Shown here piece by piece: positions 11,424 to 24,366 of a DNA stretch of 64,000 nucleotides (position 1 is its first letter; each line of letters begins with the position of its first letter). The DNA is from Dactylellina haptotyla (taxonomy: Eukaryota > Ascomycota > Orbiliomycetes > Orbiliales > Orbiliaceae), in assembly GCA_031310005.1 (NCBI GenBank), contig CM062381.1:3968001-4032000 (forward strand). The letters are read 5' to 3'. Below the pieces are notes generated by a model. It saw only the letters and a list, made by a program, of their open reading frames with translations. It was not told where the DNA came from and did not search any database. A program made the translations under genes and the position numbers.

Positions 11424-12136
11424 TAGATATGATATCTGCTTACGAGGTTATTTCTATCTCAGCTGGCTGTCTGTTCTATAGTATAGATCATAAAATCGCA
11501 TCTAAAACTTAAAAATTTATTGCGGAGGTTCCCTGATTCGGTTCTATCTTATCGCATGTATTAACTGTTGTGTAACCTAGGGAAGGGAAATAGAACTTCA
11601 TATTTTTTACCAGGAAGCTTGATATTTACAACCGATACCAGTTGTTGTGCTAGATGTGTCTATGATACTAATAACTATCAGACCATAAACGCAAAATTCA
11701 AAGAAAAGGGTGTTGCATTTCGTTGCAGTGCAGTGCGCATTTGTACATGTGGGTCCCGCAGAAAGTCTTGATTCCAGAAAGTCGGGATATGCATAGTTTG
11801 TCTCCGAAGTCGAGGTCTTTTTCCGGTTTTGGAAACAGAACTTTGGTTTCCTATTGACAAGCGGCTGATTCAGACCAGAGGCAGATCCTCAACAGAGAAA
11901 TTGAACTTTAATAGTGGTGGCGATGGGACAAGCAGTAATATACAGCACCGCATATATTCAGCGGCTGATCCCCCTATGAGTTTTAGTTTGCCAACGCTAA
12001 TTGAAATATTACAAAATCGCCTTTCGTTTGAAGAGTTTTAAATTTAGAGAACTAGATAGTTCCGTTTACCGTTATAGAATAGTTTCTTTTGAATTTTCGC
12101 CACATTTGAGATCGTTGACTTGGGCACATAAATAAA
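11424..12136 (+). other. Intergenic, no gene seen
   Basis: AT-rich DNA between the secreted protein and the Clr5 gene. Short frames here lack codon bias, splice partners and recognisable motifs. Confidence 0.55.
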
Positions 12137-14457
12137 ATGGATCCACAGAATTATGACCCGAGCGCCCCAAAGCGTCGCTACGACAAAATTAAAGATTTTC
12201 AACCACATAAGGAATTTATCATCAGAAAATACAACAGTGGAGCTCGGCATAAAGAAATTATGGAATCCTTAAGAGCTGAGAAAGGAATTGTCGTAGAGTA
12301 AGTGTCAATATATCTACAAATTCCGATATCGCCACGCTGGCAAAATCCTATTAGTTGGGTATTTTTCATACTAATGTGCTTTGTGATATGTGTAGTGCGC
12401 ACCATCTGAAAAGATACCTGCGGGAATGGGGGGCCTCTGGGAAGAACCTCACGAAGAAAAGAAAAGTATATATACGACAGGAAATACAAAACCGCCTGTC
12501 CGAAGGCAAGTATCGGCATGGCGTCAGGCTGCAGAAAACTGGTCGGGAACTTAGCAGCTTTGAAATTGAAAAAATTCTGGGGGCTAGTCCTAGAGGATTT
12601 GAGAGTGAGGAAGAAAGCTCGTACCTTTTTGGATATATGTGTCTACTAGGGTGCTAACGCGGAAGTTAGGGTCCAAAGCGAGTCCTGGAGATATATTATT
12701 ATATACGCCAGCTCCGAACCCTTCAAGTCCAACTGATGATGAAGACGAAGAAAACTGGGTAGTAGTTGGCGATGATTATGTTGAAGTCTCTGCTGATAAT
12801 CTGCCGGAAAACTCAGACGAATCGTAAGTCAGAACGTTTCTCCCTAGTAAGAAGTTTTGTCGCGGAAACTGATCGTGAAAGTGGCGGTAATAGAGCTGGT
12901 GATCTATTCACATATATTGAATTCGACGCCCCTGCAGATGAAGAAGACGGCCTGGATGAGACTGAGAGACAAATGCGACAACTACCGGATGTATTATTCG
13001 AAGCAGTTATTTCATCTCTCAGTGGTATCTTAAATAATCAACCTCCGAGAGAAGGAAGATCATATCTAGGTTTGACAGAATGCGCCGAGATCCTCAAAAG
13101 CGATTACTATGGCTGGATTAACGACTGGAGGCTACAAGCAAGCGACTTTATCATGGGTGTGGACAAGATCTCGACCGAAAGCGGGATCTTCCTCGAAGAA
13201 GCCATCGCTAAACAGGAGAAAATATACGAAATTCACATGGAGCGAGAGGCGTTTCCCTATGCTATATGGGAAGAACTCTTACATGAGGATAGAACTGTGC
13301 CAGTTAGTGTACGAGAGGAATTACGAATATTGGAGCTGCAGAAATTTGTTAAAAGGCTTCTCGAGAAGTACATCGTTCCGATGAGCGAGGTGATCGATAG
13401 GATAAAAAGAAGTAACGCAAACACTTGGGCATTCGATTTAAGAAGCATCATGCTCAACATCTCTACAACGATCACAAAGTACGGCTACTATCACATTCTG
13501 ACTGCGTTGTCATTGTCCATATTAGGAAACACTGTTGTTCATGTCTGTCAAGCGGGTACAGAAGAGACAATGGATTTATGGAACATGACCTTGGAGGCTT
13601 ATGATGCGCTGGGAATGTCTGATCATGAGGCAGCTCTACAAGTTCGCCGGAGTATCGCCGAAACAACATACAGGTCTTCACATGGGTACCGAGCGGGTGT
13701 TTTGCTACAGCAACAAATCTACGAAATCATGCAAAACAAACACGGAAAGCTGGATGTAAGAACTGTATTCATGGGATCCAGACTTGCCCATATGCTACTA
13801 ACACCTGGGGCTCCGGATATGCCACTTCGAATGCAACTAGCAAGGGTTCTCCTAAGTGATATGAATTATCATGTTCCACAGAACGATACGGAAAATATTA
13901 TTCCTTATCATCTCGAAAGATGTTTTCGCTCCTTCGCAGGGACTCTAGTGGCAGCTGCAAAAGTCGACGCAACAGTTCAGCTTTTAACCAAATCCGTAGC
14001 TTTCTGCCAAGATATGAGGATGACGGATACTAGGCGGCGCCTGCTACACGCAGAGATGTGCTTTCAAACGGGCTCGGTTTTCCAGCGCAACAGGGAACAC
14101 AAGAACTCCATCGAATACCTCCTTGTACCTTTCCATATTTTCAAAGATACTCTCGGGGTTGATGTCTCCTTCACCACTAACATCCTTCTTAAGATTACAA
14201 AGATAATGCGAGAAAGGGGGCCAGTGATATACCTACAGCCTACCTTCCAAAAAATACTTGAGCTCATGGAGCAGAAGGGACAATCTCAGAGTGACAATTA
14301 TGTAATGTTGCTCGAGGCGTGGATGCATGGGCAAGTCGACAACGAAGAACTTGTAGAGGTGATTCAGCTGAGAGGGGAGCGGATAAATGAGTTCTTGGGT
14401 ACATCAGAGGGGTTCAGTCCTCTTGCAGGGAGTTACGGCAGATTGTTAGGACTTTAA
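12137..14457 (+). CDS. Clr5-domain protein with long helical C-terminus
   Basis: Exons 12137-12297, 12396-12604, 12670-12823 and 12882-14457 join in phase to 699 aa. The product of exons 1 and 2 matches the Clr5 domain, a fungal helical domain first defined in the fission-yeast silencing protein Clr5. It has a basic start (PKRRYDKIKDFQPHKEFI), then REWGASGKN, the family's WG-x-KN end. An acidic linker (PTDDEDEENW) follows at about residues 145-170. The remaining 500 residues look all-alpha with possible TPR-like pairs and no motif I can name. Many fungal Clr5 proteins have such C-termini and unknown roles. The third intron (12824-12881) was chosen for phase and its ACTGATC branch point. The stop lies in a (TAA)7 tract in frame. 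Confidence 0.82.
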
Positions 14458-14475
14458 TAATAATAATAATAATAA
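14455..14475 (+). repeat. (TAA)7 microsatellite containing the stop codon
   Basis: Seven TAA units follow the last sense codon of the Clr5 gene in frame. The first is the stop codon and the others are back-up stops. Confidence 0.9.
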
Positions 14476-14798
14476 CTTATCGGGTTTCAGTTTTAATATT
14501 TGATTTGGTGCTCAGTAGGGGTTATATAAAGTATGAGGGGTTTTCGTATTCTATAATGACGTGCTTGGGGTCTGAGGCCGGAGATTTCATTTGTTGAGGT
14601 GAATGTTCGGATACATTCGAATATCTGGTAAGGGGGATGAGGGTTACGAAGTTTCACTTTAGAATAGCGTTTCGTAGATCTCACCAAAAGACGTCAAAAA
14701 TCAGGGAAAGTATATTCCAATTCTTCGCCGTGTTGTCTGGCGGGGGAGACTAGCCTCGCCTTTATGACTATATAAATGTTTCCTTCGCTGCCCTGGTG

Positions 14799-14829
<31 letters not shown>

Positions 14830-14915
14830 GGCCCACGGCCCCGACCTAGTAAGTGACCCAGCAAGCTGACGATGCTGGTTCTGCAAAGGATCGTAGGTGG
14901 TGTCGTTCAAATGCA
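14458..14915. other. Convergent 3' intergenic stretch
   Basis: This lies between the 3' ends of the Clr5 gene (plus) and the ABA3-like gene (minus). It holds the rest of the TAA tract and a CT microsatellite. No gene is seen. Confidence 0.7.
14799..14827 (+). repeat. (CT)n dinucleotide repeat
   Basis: About 14 uninterrupted CT units in the intergenic stretch, a likely polymorphic microsatellite. Confidence 0.9.
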
Positions 14916-16088
14916 CTAAACCCAATAATTTGGCAAGCTCTTCACCTCCGGGAACGCTGCGGCCATTCGAACTGGGAAGCTCTTGACCCATTGCTTCCAT
15001 TGTTCTTGGCAACCCACGCACAACTTGACGCCTCCGAATTGGTACATGTCGTCTGCGCCATATGTCGATTTCTGGATGCAGTCGCTACACTGAACAGTGT
15101 CGGAACGCTCGAGGCACTCAGCGAGCCCCTCATACATCAAATCATCCTTCCGGGCCATGACCGAGCTGTATCTTTCCTTCTCAGGCATCTTCGCATTAGG
15201 CTCCACGCGGAACCACAGGTTGACATTCTTGCGAGTCTGGGAAACGACTTCAGCATTTTCGGGACGTCCGAGCGTAAGTCCCTCTTCAACAAATCGGTAT
15301 CGTCTCATCATGATGTGGCAGGGGCCACCGAAAGGTCTCATGAAGCTAATGACATAGATATTTTCTTGCTTTCCTTGGAGTGCGGTATCTAGGGCCCACA
15401 TTGCCTCGCGATAAAGTCGAGTGGTCTCAATCCTCATATCCCCCCCGACGTAAGCAAAAAAATTGCAAACTTCTCCTTCGGCTCTGTGTTTGAAGAACGC
15501 GACTGAATCATAGAGCCCAAGAGCGAGCTCGGCCAAGATTTGCCACTGATCCTCATTGAACCAAGTCTTGGAGAGGTCGACATCATTGCATGCCCAGGCG
15601 GCGGCGATAGTGAAACGAGCGCTGGCGTCACAGTCTCGGAGTCGGAAGTAGTCTTTTGGCGAATGTGCAAGAGCATTAACATAGCGGCGAAAGAGCTCGG
15701 AGCCATCCTTGTTGCTGCTGGATTTTTCGGAAGCTGGGACAAAATAGGCATGGATTTCACGCGACATTTCTCCATGAATGGGAGTACCGGCAAAGAGAAT
15801 ATCGACAAGGTCTTGAAGCTTGTACCCTACCATGGTATCCGTTTCCTCGGGGCGAAAAAGGTCTCCTTGGAATTCGCAGATGCATTGCATAATAACGATG
15901 CGAGTATATGCGATATAACGGTCCCAGTTGGTCCAGTGCGGGATGACACAGCGAACATATTCCCAACTACAGTTGAGAGTTTCAGCCTTCAAAGCGTCGG
16001 AAATTTCGAGATTCAGAAGGTCATCTTTCAGCTCCTCAGGATAAAACCAGCGAGATTTTGCTGGGGTGCTAGTGGTAGTATCAGCCAT
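14916..16088 (-). CDS. aba3: ABA3-like (alpha-ionylideneethane synthase family) sesquiterpene synthase
   Basis: Single exon, 390 aa, ATG at 16088. I recognise the whole length as the family of Botrytis cinerea BcABA3, which makes alpha-ionylideneethane from farnesyl diphosphate in fungal abscisic-acid biosynthesis. Blocks that match my memory of the family include SWEYVRCVIPHWTNWDRY, RRYVNALAHSP, RLRDCDASARFTIA, AFFKHRAEGE and GGPCHIMMRRYRFVEE. As in that family there is no DDxxD or NSE motif of classical terpene cyclases. Two CxxC pairs near residues 335-370 could form a zinc-ribbon-like end. The other aba-cluster genes (two P450s and a dehydrogenase) are absent from this window, so the product here may be another sesquiterpene. 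Sure of family, unsure of product. Confidence 0.85.
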   Translation of the reverse strand: MADTTTSTPAKSRWFYPEELKDDLLNLEISDALKAETLNCSWEYVRCVIPHWTNWDRYIAYTRIVIMQCICEFQGDLFRPEETDTMVGYKLQDLVDILFAGTPIHGEMSREIHAYFVPASEKSSSNKDGSELFRRYVNALAHSPKDYFRLRDCDASARFTIAAAWACNDVDLSKTWFNEDQWQILAELALGLYDSVAFFKHRAEGEVCNFFAYVGGDMRIETTRLYREAMWALDTALQGKQENIYVISFMRPFGGPCHIMMRRYRFVEEGLTLGRPENAEVVSQTRKNVNLWFRVEPNAKMPEKERYSSVMARKDDLMYEGLAECLERSDTVQCSDCIQKSTYGADDMYQFGGVKLCVGCQEQWKQWVKSFPVRMAAAFPEVKSLPNYWV

Positions 16089-17871
16089 TGAGTGAGGTTG
16101 GATTCTATGGACCTGTTAGCTATTGAAAAAGGTCAAAAATTATAAATTTTTAAGTCTAACGTTGCGGTTTAATTGGGAAAGGAGATGAACGTACAGAGTA
16201 TGTGATTATTTCTCGACAATTAAAGGATATATCTCTAGATACACGAAAGAAACTCGATAAACGAAGCTGAGAGTTATAGTATCGCCGTACTGGCCGTTGC
16301 GAGTGCGAGTTCTGCTTGGACCTTTGGGGGAAAGTCGTTTCGCGGGAGGAAAGTGGATGTTCAAAACGAAAGACAAGATACAGGATCTTCTTGCTAAAAT
16401 AATATACTTGCAAGGGACTTAAATAACACGACCAGCATGTTGCTAAGAGACAGTCAACGCTCTCACAGAAAACTTCAGCTAGGCATTGCTGTTTGTCTCA
16501 TAAACCCAACTGCCTTAATGGTTACTGGAAATGGAAGTTTTAATCAACTTGGTATATGCAATATCCAACAAGGCAACATAATTTATTAAAGAGAGGGCAA
16601 AGCTATTCGGTCAATTTTCTCTAGCAGTCTTGGACACAAAATCCTTATCTCTGATCACCCTACGATATAGACATGCGCTCACATCTCTAAGGCTCCCTTA
16701 GATATTAGATAAAACTAGCTAGAACAAGTTATTTGATTTGAAAGTTCAATCCCTACGAAATGTTGCTGTATTGGATATTTCAATCGGGAACTATCTTATC
16801 CAGAAAAGAGTAGATCCTAGATGCCCAATAAGATAGGCTCTAGGGTAAAGCTCGATAGTATCATCGAAAGCCCCCAGCCACCAGCATAAGCGATAAAGAC
16901 CAAAGTTTTAGTGCCTTGAATACCTCCTGATGCATGTCAACATACCCTGGTTACTACCAACATATTTTTTTTTTGCCAAGTATTCTATTGTTGGTGTTGA
17001 GTCTACCATTTGGTAGTTGAAATGCCCCTTTTCGTGTTTGTGGGACCAACATAATGGTTTTCGATGGCAAAGACGCAGGTATATGTTTTCTCTAGACTGG
17101 TCATGACCGCTCAAATGAAAGAAAAGGCTTTCCTGAGTAGAACATGTCGATTTTATGCGACTTTTCGTTATGTTGAAAATCTAACATTTTGTAGAAATTT
17201 CATGAATATACAGTTATACGGTTGTTTCAAGCTAAAGATTTTTTCAATAGTTAAAATTGTTATAATAAGCTCTTTAATTCAAAGTGTAGCTATTGTAAAC
17301 ATGTATAAAGAGATCACTGGAGAATTGGGAACTTTAGAATTGGCAGTATACTGGTTAGTATACTGACAGCTACATACATCGCCCACAGAGTATTCACTTG
17401 ACTGTATACTTATATACGCTCTTGAATTCGAATATCTAAATGCAAGATTTTTTGAATGTAAATCTTTTACACACTCAAGTTGTCCCTAAGTGTCCTGTGA
17501 CTCCATATAAGTATAATTTTTTGGAGGCGGAATTTAAACGTTATAAACCACTTTGTAAATATATCTTGACAAATTTGATTACTGCGGTCCAGAGACCCAC
17601 AGTTCGAACAGACACTTGCAAGGTTGGAATCTCTTTTTGCGTCAATAAAGCAAACCCATGGAATTCCGATATTTCCCGACGTATTGGTTTCCAGCGTCGA
17701 TAAGTCTCGGTCGACATGCACATTCGAATGCATTCCGGAAATTGGTGTGTTGGTGTTGTGCGTTGGAGCCTGCTAACCAGTTCACAGACGGCGCAGCTTG
17801 CAGCGTATAAAGTTGCGCCAAGCAGTTACCGAACCACACCATCGCGACTCTTTGACATCACACCTTCCGAT
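16089..17871 (+). other. AT-rich intergenic, no gene seen
   Basis: 1.8 kb between two divergent genes, very AT-rich in the middle (about 16400-17500). The small frames do not look like protein and no transposon ends were noticed. It should contain the promoters of the ABA3-like gene and swd3. An upstream in-frame Met at 17716 exists for swd3, but the segment before 17872 does not look like WDR5-family sequence. Confidence 0.55.
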
Positions 17872-19141
<1,270 letters not shown>

Positions 19142-20432
19142 TTGTTCACTTCGAGTTGTCGCCGATAAAGCAACCTCCTTAGGACCATGGAACCCTGGAT
19201 TCTCAAATCAGGGATGGCGTTCTTTGAAAGCCAAGCTCCGAAGCGCTATTCCGAAGTGCTCGAAGTCCACTAGCAGCGTCACTAACTATAAAGTCTCCGC
19301 CATTCAAGCTGCGGGGCACCTTGTCTCTCTGCTAAGAATATGCTCTAGTGCAATATTAGACCGCCTCAGCTACCATGGAATTTGCCGCCAATTCGGATGC
19401 CACGATGCATCGTTGGGTATTATCGTGACTAATTGGAAGTCAAATATCAGGTAGCATTAGCTCTATCTTTATGTCATGGCACAATGACAGCTTGGGCCTT
19501 GGGACACACGCCAAAATGTACGCAGTGGCTCAAGCGTACTTGGAATCAGCTGAGCGTTGAGCGGAGCCACTGAAAATAAAGTTTTGTGGCTATGTTACAT
19601 GCCGGATTGAGAGAAGGGATAGAGTTTTATAGCAATGTCGCATTATAAATATACTTTTCCTGCACAGAGCCTCACCAAAAAATGAAGATAGCCCGAGCTG
19701 GTTTCCGAATTGCGGTGCCGGGATTGAAAATGTTGGGCTAGAATATATACATATCCAAAGTCAGGGTTATTCTAGAAAATAATCTTCGCCAACGATATTT
19801 AACCAGATGGCTCGATGCACCCTTGTTCCGGCGACTTATCTATCACATACTGCATTCTGAGAACTCCAATTTAGTATGATTCAATCCGACAGCGTTCGAA
19901 GCGAGCCAATCGTAGTACCCGCCAGTCTTAAACTCTCTCATCTATAGCCAATGATATAGTAAGCGCTGCCTGAATACTTTGGCTCAAACCTAAATAAGAA
20001 ACAAAACACCCTCACCACCATCCCAACACACATGTCTACAGACAAATGCCCGTTTTTTTCTCCGGAAAACTTCCAAGTTGATTCACATCGGAGAGGTAGA
20101 CCGAGCTCTATACGATTGTTGCAACGGTTCCGGCCGAAGTAGTTACCATGGGTGGTATATATGCTCAACCAGGGTCTAACTCTGGCGCTATTGTGCCATG
20201 TAATTGCTGTTACTCATCATCGCCTCGCCATCCTGACATCGTGAAATTCTCTCGCTGGGTGACGACAAACCAATCCTACTTTATAGGCGGGCCTAGGGCT
20301 AGAGAAGGTTATATATTCGATATTTGCCTGCCTCCCTGAAGTCAAACTATACCTTCTATACTTCTGACAAGCAATTGATCCTAAGATCTCACCATTTTTT
20401 TGACCGAGAAGCATTGCACCTAGCTATTCGAT
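19142..20432 (+). other. Intergenic, no gene seen
   Basis: 1.3 kb between two plus-strand genes. No frame has a domain or splice partner. It holds the swd3 3' end and the promoter of the next secreted-protein gene. Confidence 0.55.
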
Positions 20433-23400
20433 ATGATGGGTGGTGTCGCATTCTTAGCTCTTTGGGGGCTTTTTGTGACAATAGTCTTTGCTTCCGAACC
20501 AATCAACTGGAACAATATCGTCTTCGAATGGGTGACAGTAACAGTGACAGGCTCGGATTGCGCTGCTCCCACCCGATCCACTTCGTCTTCTACGGCCTTC
20601 CCTACCGCCGCGAGCTTTGCTTCTCTTTCTCTGAGTTCTTTGACTGAAATTCCAACTCCTTCAGCGCAAATTTTGGTACAACCCATCGTGCAGGATGTGG
20701 TAACCTCGATACCTACTCCCGAAGTCCGAACATCTTGGGCATCAACAGCGACTTACGCGTCAAGTTCCTCATCAGCGCCTATCTCAACGGCAATTCTACG
20801 CCCTGCGCTTGTATCAAATATAGATTTGGCAGATCCAGAGAATCTGCGCCCGAAGATAGAGCATAATCTCTATTACGCCGATGATAGTGGAGCCGGTATG
20901 CCATCGTGAGAAAATATTATCTACAAGCGCTCACTAACCCATTTTTAGGCTCTTCGGACTCGACAATACCAATTGCCAACGTCAAATTCAATTTCACAAT
21001 GGACGCGGTAAATCTTGAATCTTCTCACATCCAAACTGTTACTTGTTCCGCCGATAAATCGGGCTCGCTCACCTCACTCATGGAGATCACGTTCAGCGAC
21101 AAAGGGGCTTACGATATGGCAGCTCACAGCTGGCCTAGAAGCCGAGATTTCTTGCTTATCGGGTACTTTCCTGGATGCGCTGGGTACTCTCAAGCCCAGC
21201 GAGGTTTCAGCAAAGTGCATGAGTTCTTTTCGAATGATTCTACCATGAAAATAACAGCCGTCATAGAAGATTTGCCTATTAAAGAAGCCATTACGGAGGG
21301 CGAGATAAAGTTTGGCAGCTTCGGGTCTAGCTATATTTCTCAAACGGAACAATCCAACTCTTCTGCTCCCTACTCCGGAGTCGGTGTACCTGAACAGTGC
21401 TTGGGAAGCAAGAAAAATGATTTCGACATCTCCTTGGATGACGCTTTGGGAGTAGCGACGGATACATCCACTATTCTATCAAGGCTTAAAATAAAACGAG
21501 ATATAAGAAGGCGCCGAAACGCTGCTAGATTCTCAAAATTCAAAGAATCTGATGCAGAGAGGTTACTCGAGAAGAGGTGGAGCATTGGTGGCTTTCTGAG
21601 CGATATTGGTAATGTAAGCATTATCACCCCTTTTAACCCTTTTATAGAAGCAGCTAACCTATTTGTAGGATATCGCAGCAGCTGTTTCTTCAGTTGTCGA
21701 TACTGTTAAGGATGTCGCTGAGACAGCTTGGGACAGCATCAGCGGTGCTATGAAGAACATCGGACAGGCCATTGTTGCCGCGGGCAAGGTCATTATCGGA
21801 AACGAAGCCGACTTTGACTACATAGACACAACAGCCAAATGGAATACGTTCCTCTCAAAAGACACAAAATACTCCAAATCAGAGAAAATAGGATCCCCAT
21901 GGAATACTCCGTGGGGCCCTCCAGGTTTCCTACTCGCCGCTGATACTGAGACGGAGACGAGAATATTTTGTGTTGATTGCGGTATCAAGGGAAATATCAA
22001 ACTGAATGGTCATCTGAGATTTAGCCTTAAAGATGGGCTAAAGGCTGCCACGTTCACAATCAATGGTACTATGCATAGCAATGTTCAAGTCGGAATCTTT
22101 GCGGAAGCTACCTGGGAGGCTAGCTCTGACGTTCTACTCTTCGATATCCCTCTCGGACCGATTGAGATCCCTGGAGTCTTCGATATTGGCCCTCAGATCG
22201 TGGTCAATGCTCAAACCTCGGCCAGTATTACTTCGACTGGTATGATCACGGCGGGCTTCAGTATGGATTGGAACCCATACATGAGTCTTGATATGCTGAC
22301 ATGGGAATCCAATACGAAAGGATGGGAGCCTGTGCTTAAGCCTATGGTACAAGTTGATGGAGAGATTGTCGCTTCTGTTGGAGTCTCACTGCCTATCCAG
22401 ATTGGGTTTGGCGTAAATCTTCTGAAAGGCTGGTTGCTCAAGCAAGTCGTAATCTCTGAGAAACCTGGAGTGGCTCTCTCTGCTAGAGTCGCGGGCCAAG
22501 CCCTGGCTGACACGAAAGATAAATCCGCGGGGTTTGACGCTGGTCTCGACCGACCGAAGGACTTTTACTGCCCGAACAGCGTCGCTTTATTCTTGGACTT
22601 TACTCATTCAATTGACCTGGAGGTACTGGACGTGTTCAAGAAGAATTTGGGTAAGGCGAGGGTGCCGCTTTGGCAGGAATGCATTGGGTGAGTATCACTT
22701 CTATTGGTCTATACCGTGATTCTCGCTGACAATGTACATTGATTAGTGCATCTTCTTCATCCTCGTCATCCTCGTCGGAAACCAAGAGTACAACTAATCC
22801 GACATCAACTACTAGCGTTGAGACTACCACTACTTCTGTTTCAATCACTGAAATCTCTGTGACTATTACGGGTACCACTTCTGCTACAGATAGTGAAACC
22901 GCTCAGAGCACAACGATCAGTGGGACCACTACCACCACAACCTATCCCATAAACCCCTGGGAGATCACGCTATCAGACTCTCCAACTCCGGTTGTATACC
23001 GCAGACAAGATACAAATATTACGACATCGGTTTCCACAACAGACCAATCGACAAGTATTATCACGTCTGAAGGACCTATTTCGGCCTTTACCACGACTTG
23101 TCTTGCCTTTTCCAACTCATCTTCGACACTTTCACATACCTCATCTTCGATCTCATCCTTTAATATCGCGACTTCTCGCTCAAATGATAATAGAAGCGTT
23201 AGTAGTTCATCTGAGAATATTATAAGCTCCCAGGTATCTACGTTGGATACCGTGTCTTCGGTTGCAACATCAACCACGATAAATTCAGGAATTTCAGTAT
23301 TAAATAATGCTACCATTGCATTCTCAACTAGCATCGCTTCATCAGAATGGCCTACTCTAAAGACCTCAACATTCACCAGCTCGACTACTTCTGTTAACTA

Positions 23401-23950
23401 TGTTGCAAATAGCACAGCTACGAGAATGAATCCCACAACTTCAACATCAAGTCCTGCTAGACCCACAAGCAGTCTGACACTTGCAAAGGTTGTTATTAAA
23501 GATGCCGCGGATGGACTGTTCATCAACACAAATACTGACGGCACAATATACCTCTGTAATGGCGCTTGCGGTTCTCCCGCTGAATTCTACACCCATTCAG
23601 GGATCGTGGTTGCAGACACTACTGAGCGAGTATTTCACGGGTACTCATCAGAGCTCAAGGCCTACGGTGTTAGTAGGTTCCGATTGCACGCTGTGTATAA
23701 ACTACCTAAAACTGCAATGGTGGTTGGTCTTTATGAATTCCAGGAGAGTAAAGTTGTTGCGGTAGCAGCCGACAAGCCTGATGAGTTCTTGTTGCCGATA
23801 GCTTGTAGGGTAGAGGGCCAGGCAACGAAGTTATTCTTAGTGCGGGAATATAATGCTGGTATTGCGACCCTGAAGGAATTGGGAGATAGGATCGCTGGTG
23901 GCAAAGTCCTGGAGTGCTCGATGAAGAATCTGGATTTAGTGAAGGTGTGA
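20433..23950 (+). CDS. Large secreted protein, DUF7029/DUF7223-like, with Ser/Thr-rich linker
   Basis: Exons 20433-20895, 20949-21613, 21669-22687 and 22747-23950 join in phase to 1116 aa. The first residues form a signal peptide (GVAFLALWGLFVTIVFA), so it is exported. The order is a Ser/Thr-rich region, a beta-rich domain starting near residue 155, a basic stretch with several dibasic sites (LKIKRD, then RRRR, then EKRW near residue 370), a second beta-rich domain in exon 3 (NTPWGPPGFLL, then FDIPLGPIEIPG), a long Ser/Thr linker and a compact C-terminal domain with paired Cys. The two beta domains resemble the uncharacterised DUF7029 and DUF7223 of fungal secreted proteins, by memory only. 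The KR sites suggest Kex2 cleavage into parts. The function is unknown; a wall-associated role is plausible. Confidence 0.83.
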
Positions 23951-24366
23951 TCTTTTTAGACGATGAGATTCGAACATCTACCATGCATTTTTAATTTCAT
24001 TTACGAGGAGTTCTGTATTTTCTTATGATGTCTTTTATGAATTAATTCTAATATTATCGTGTTCCGGGTATATTTAACTATATAGGCATCTAACCAAATT
24101 TATACAAATTTGAGAAAATATAAAGCCGAAGAAGGGTCTTTGGGAATTCCAGGCACAGATTATATTTGCTCAAAAAGGGTCGCCATTCGCGGTTCCACGT
24201 GTCTAAACCCCAATAATAAAATCGACTCAAATATTATCAAAAAGCCTTCTAGGCGGAGGATGGCGGCCAGGCGTCGTCCACGCTACCCGGGGCTCCTGAA
24301 TCGTGGAAAATCGAGGGCTCGATGATGAATGTCCGGAGTAACCCTCCTTAGGTCTGAAGAAGCAAT
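23951..24366 (+). other. Intergenic, no gene seen
   Basis: AT-rich terminator and promoter DNA between two plus-strand secreted-protein genes. Nothing else is seen. Confidence 0.65.

Noticed and set aside
12824-12854. 31-base intron in the Clr5 gene
   Set aside because: Too short for ascomycete splicing; the acceptor at 12881 keeps phase and gives 58 bases with a branch point.
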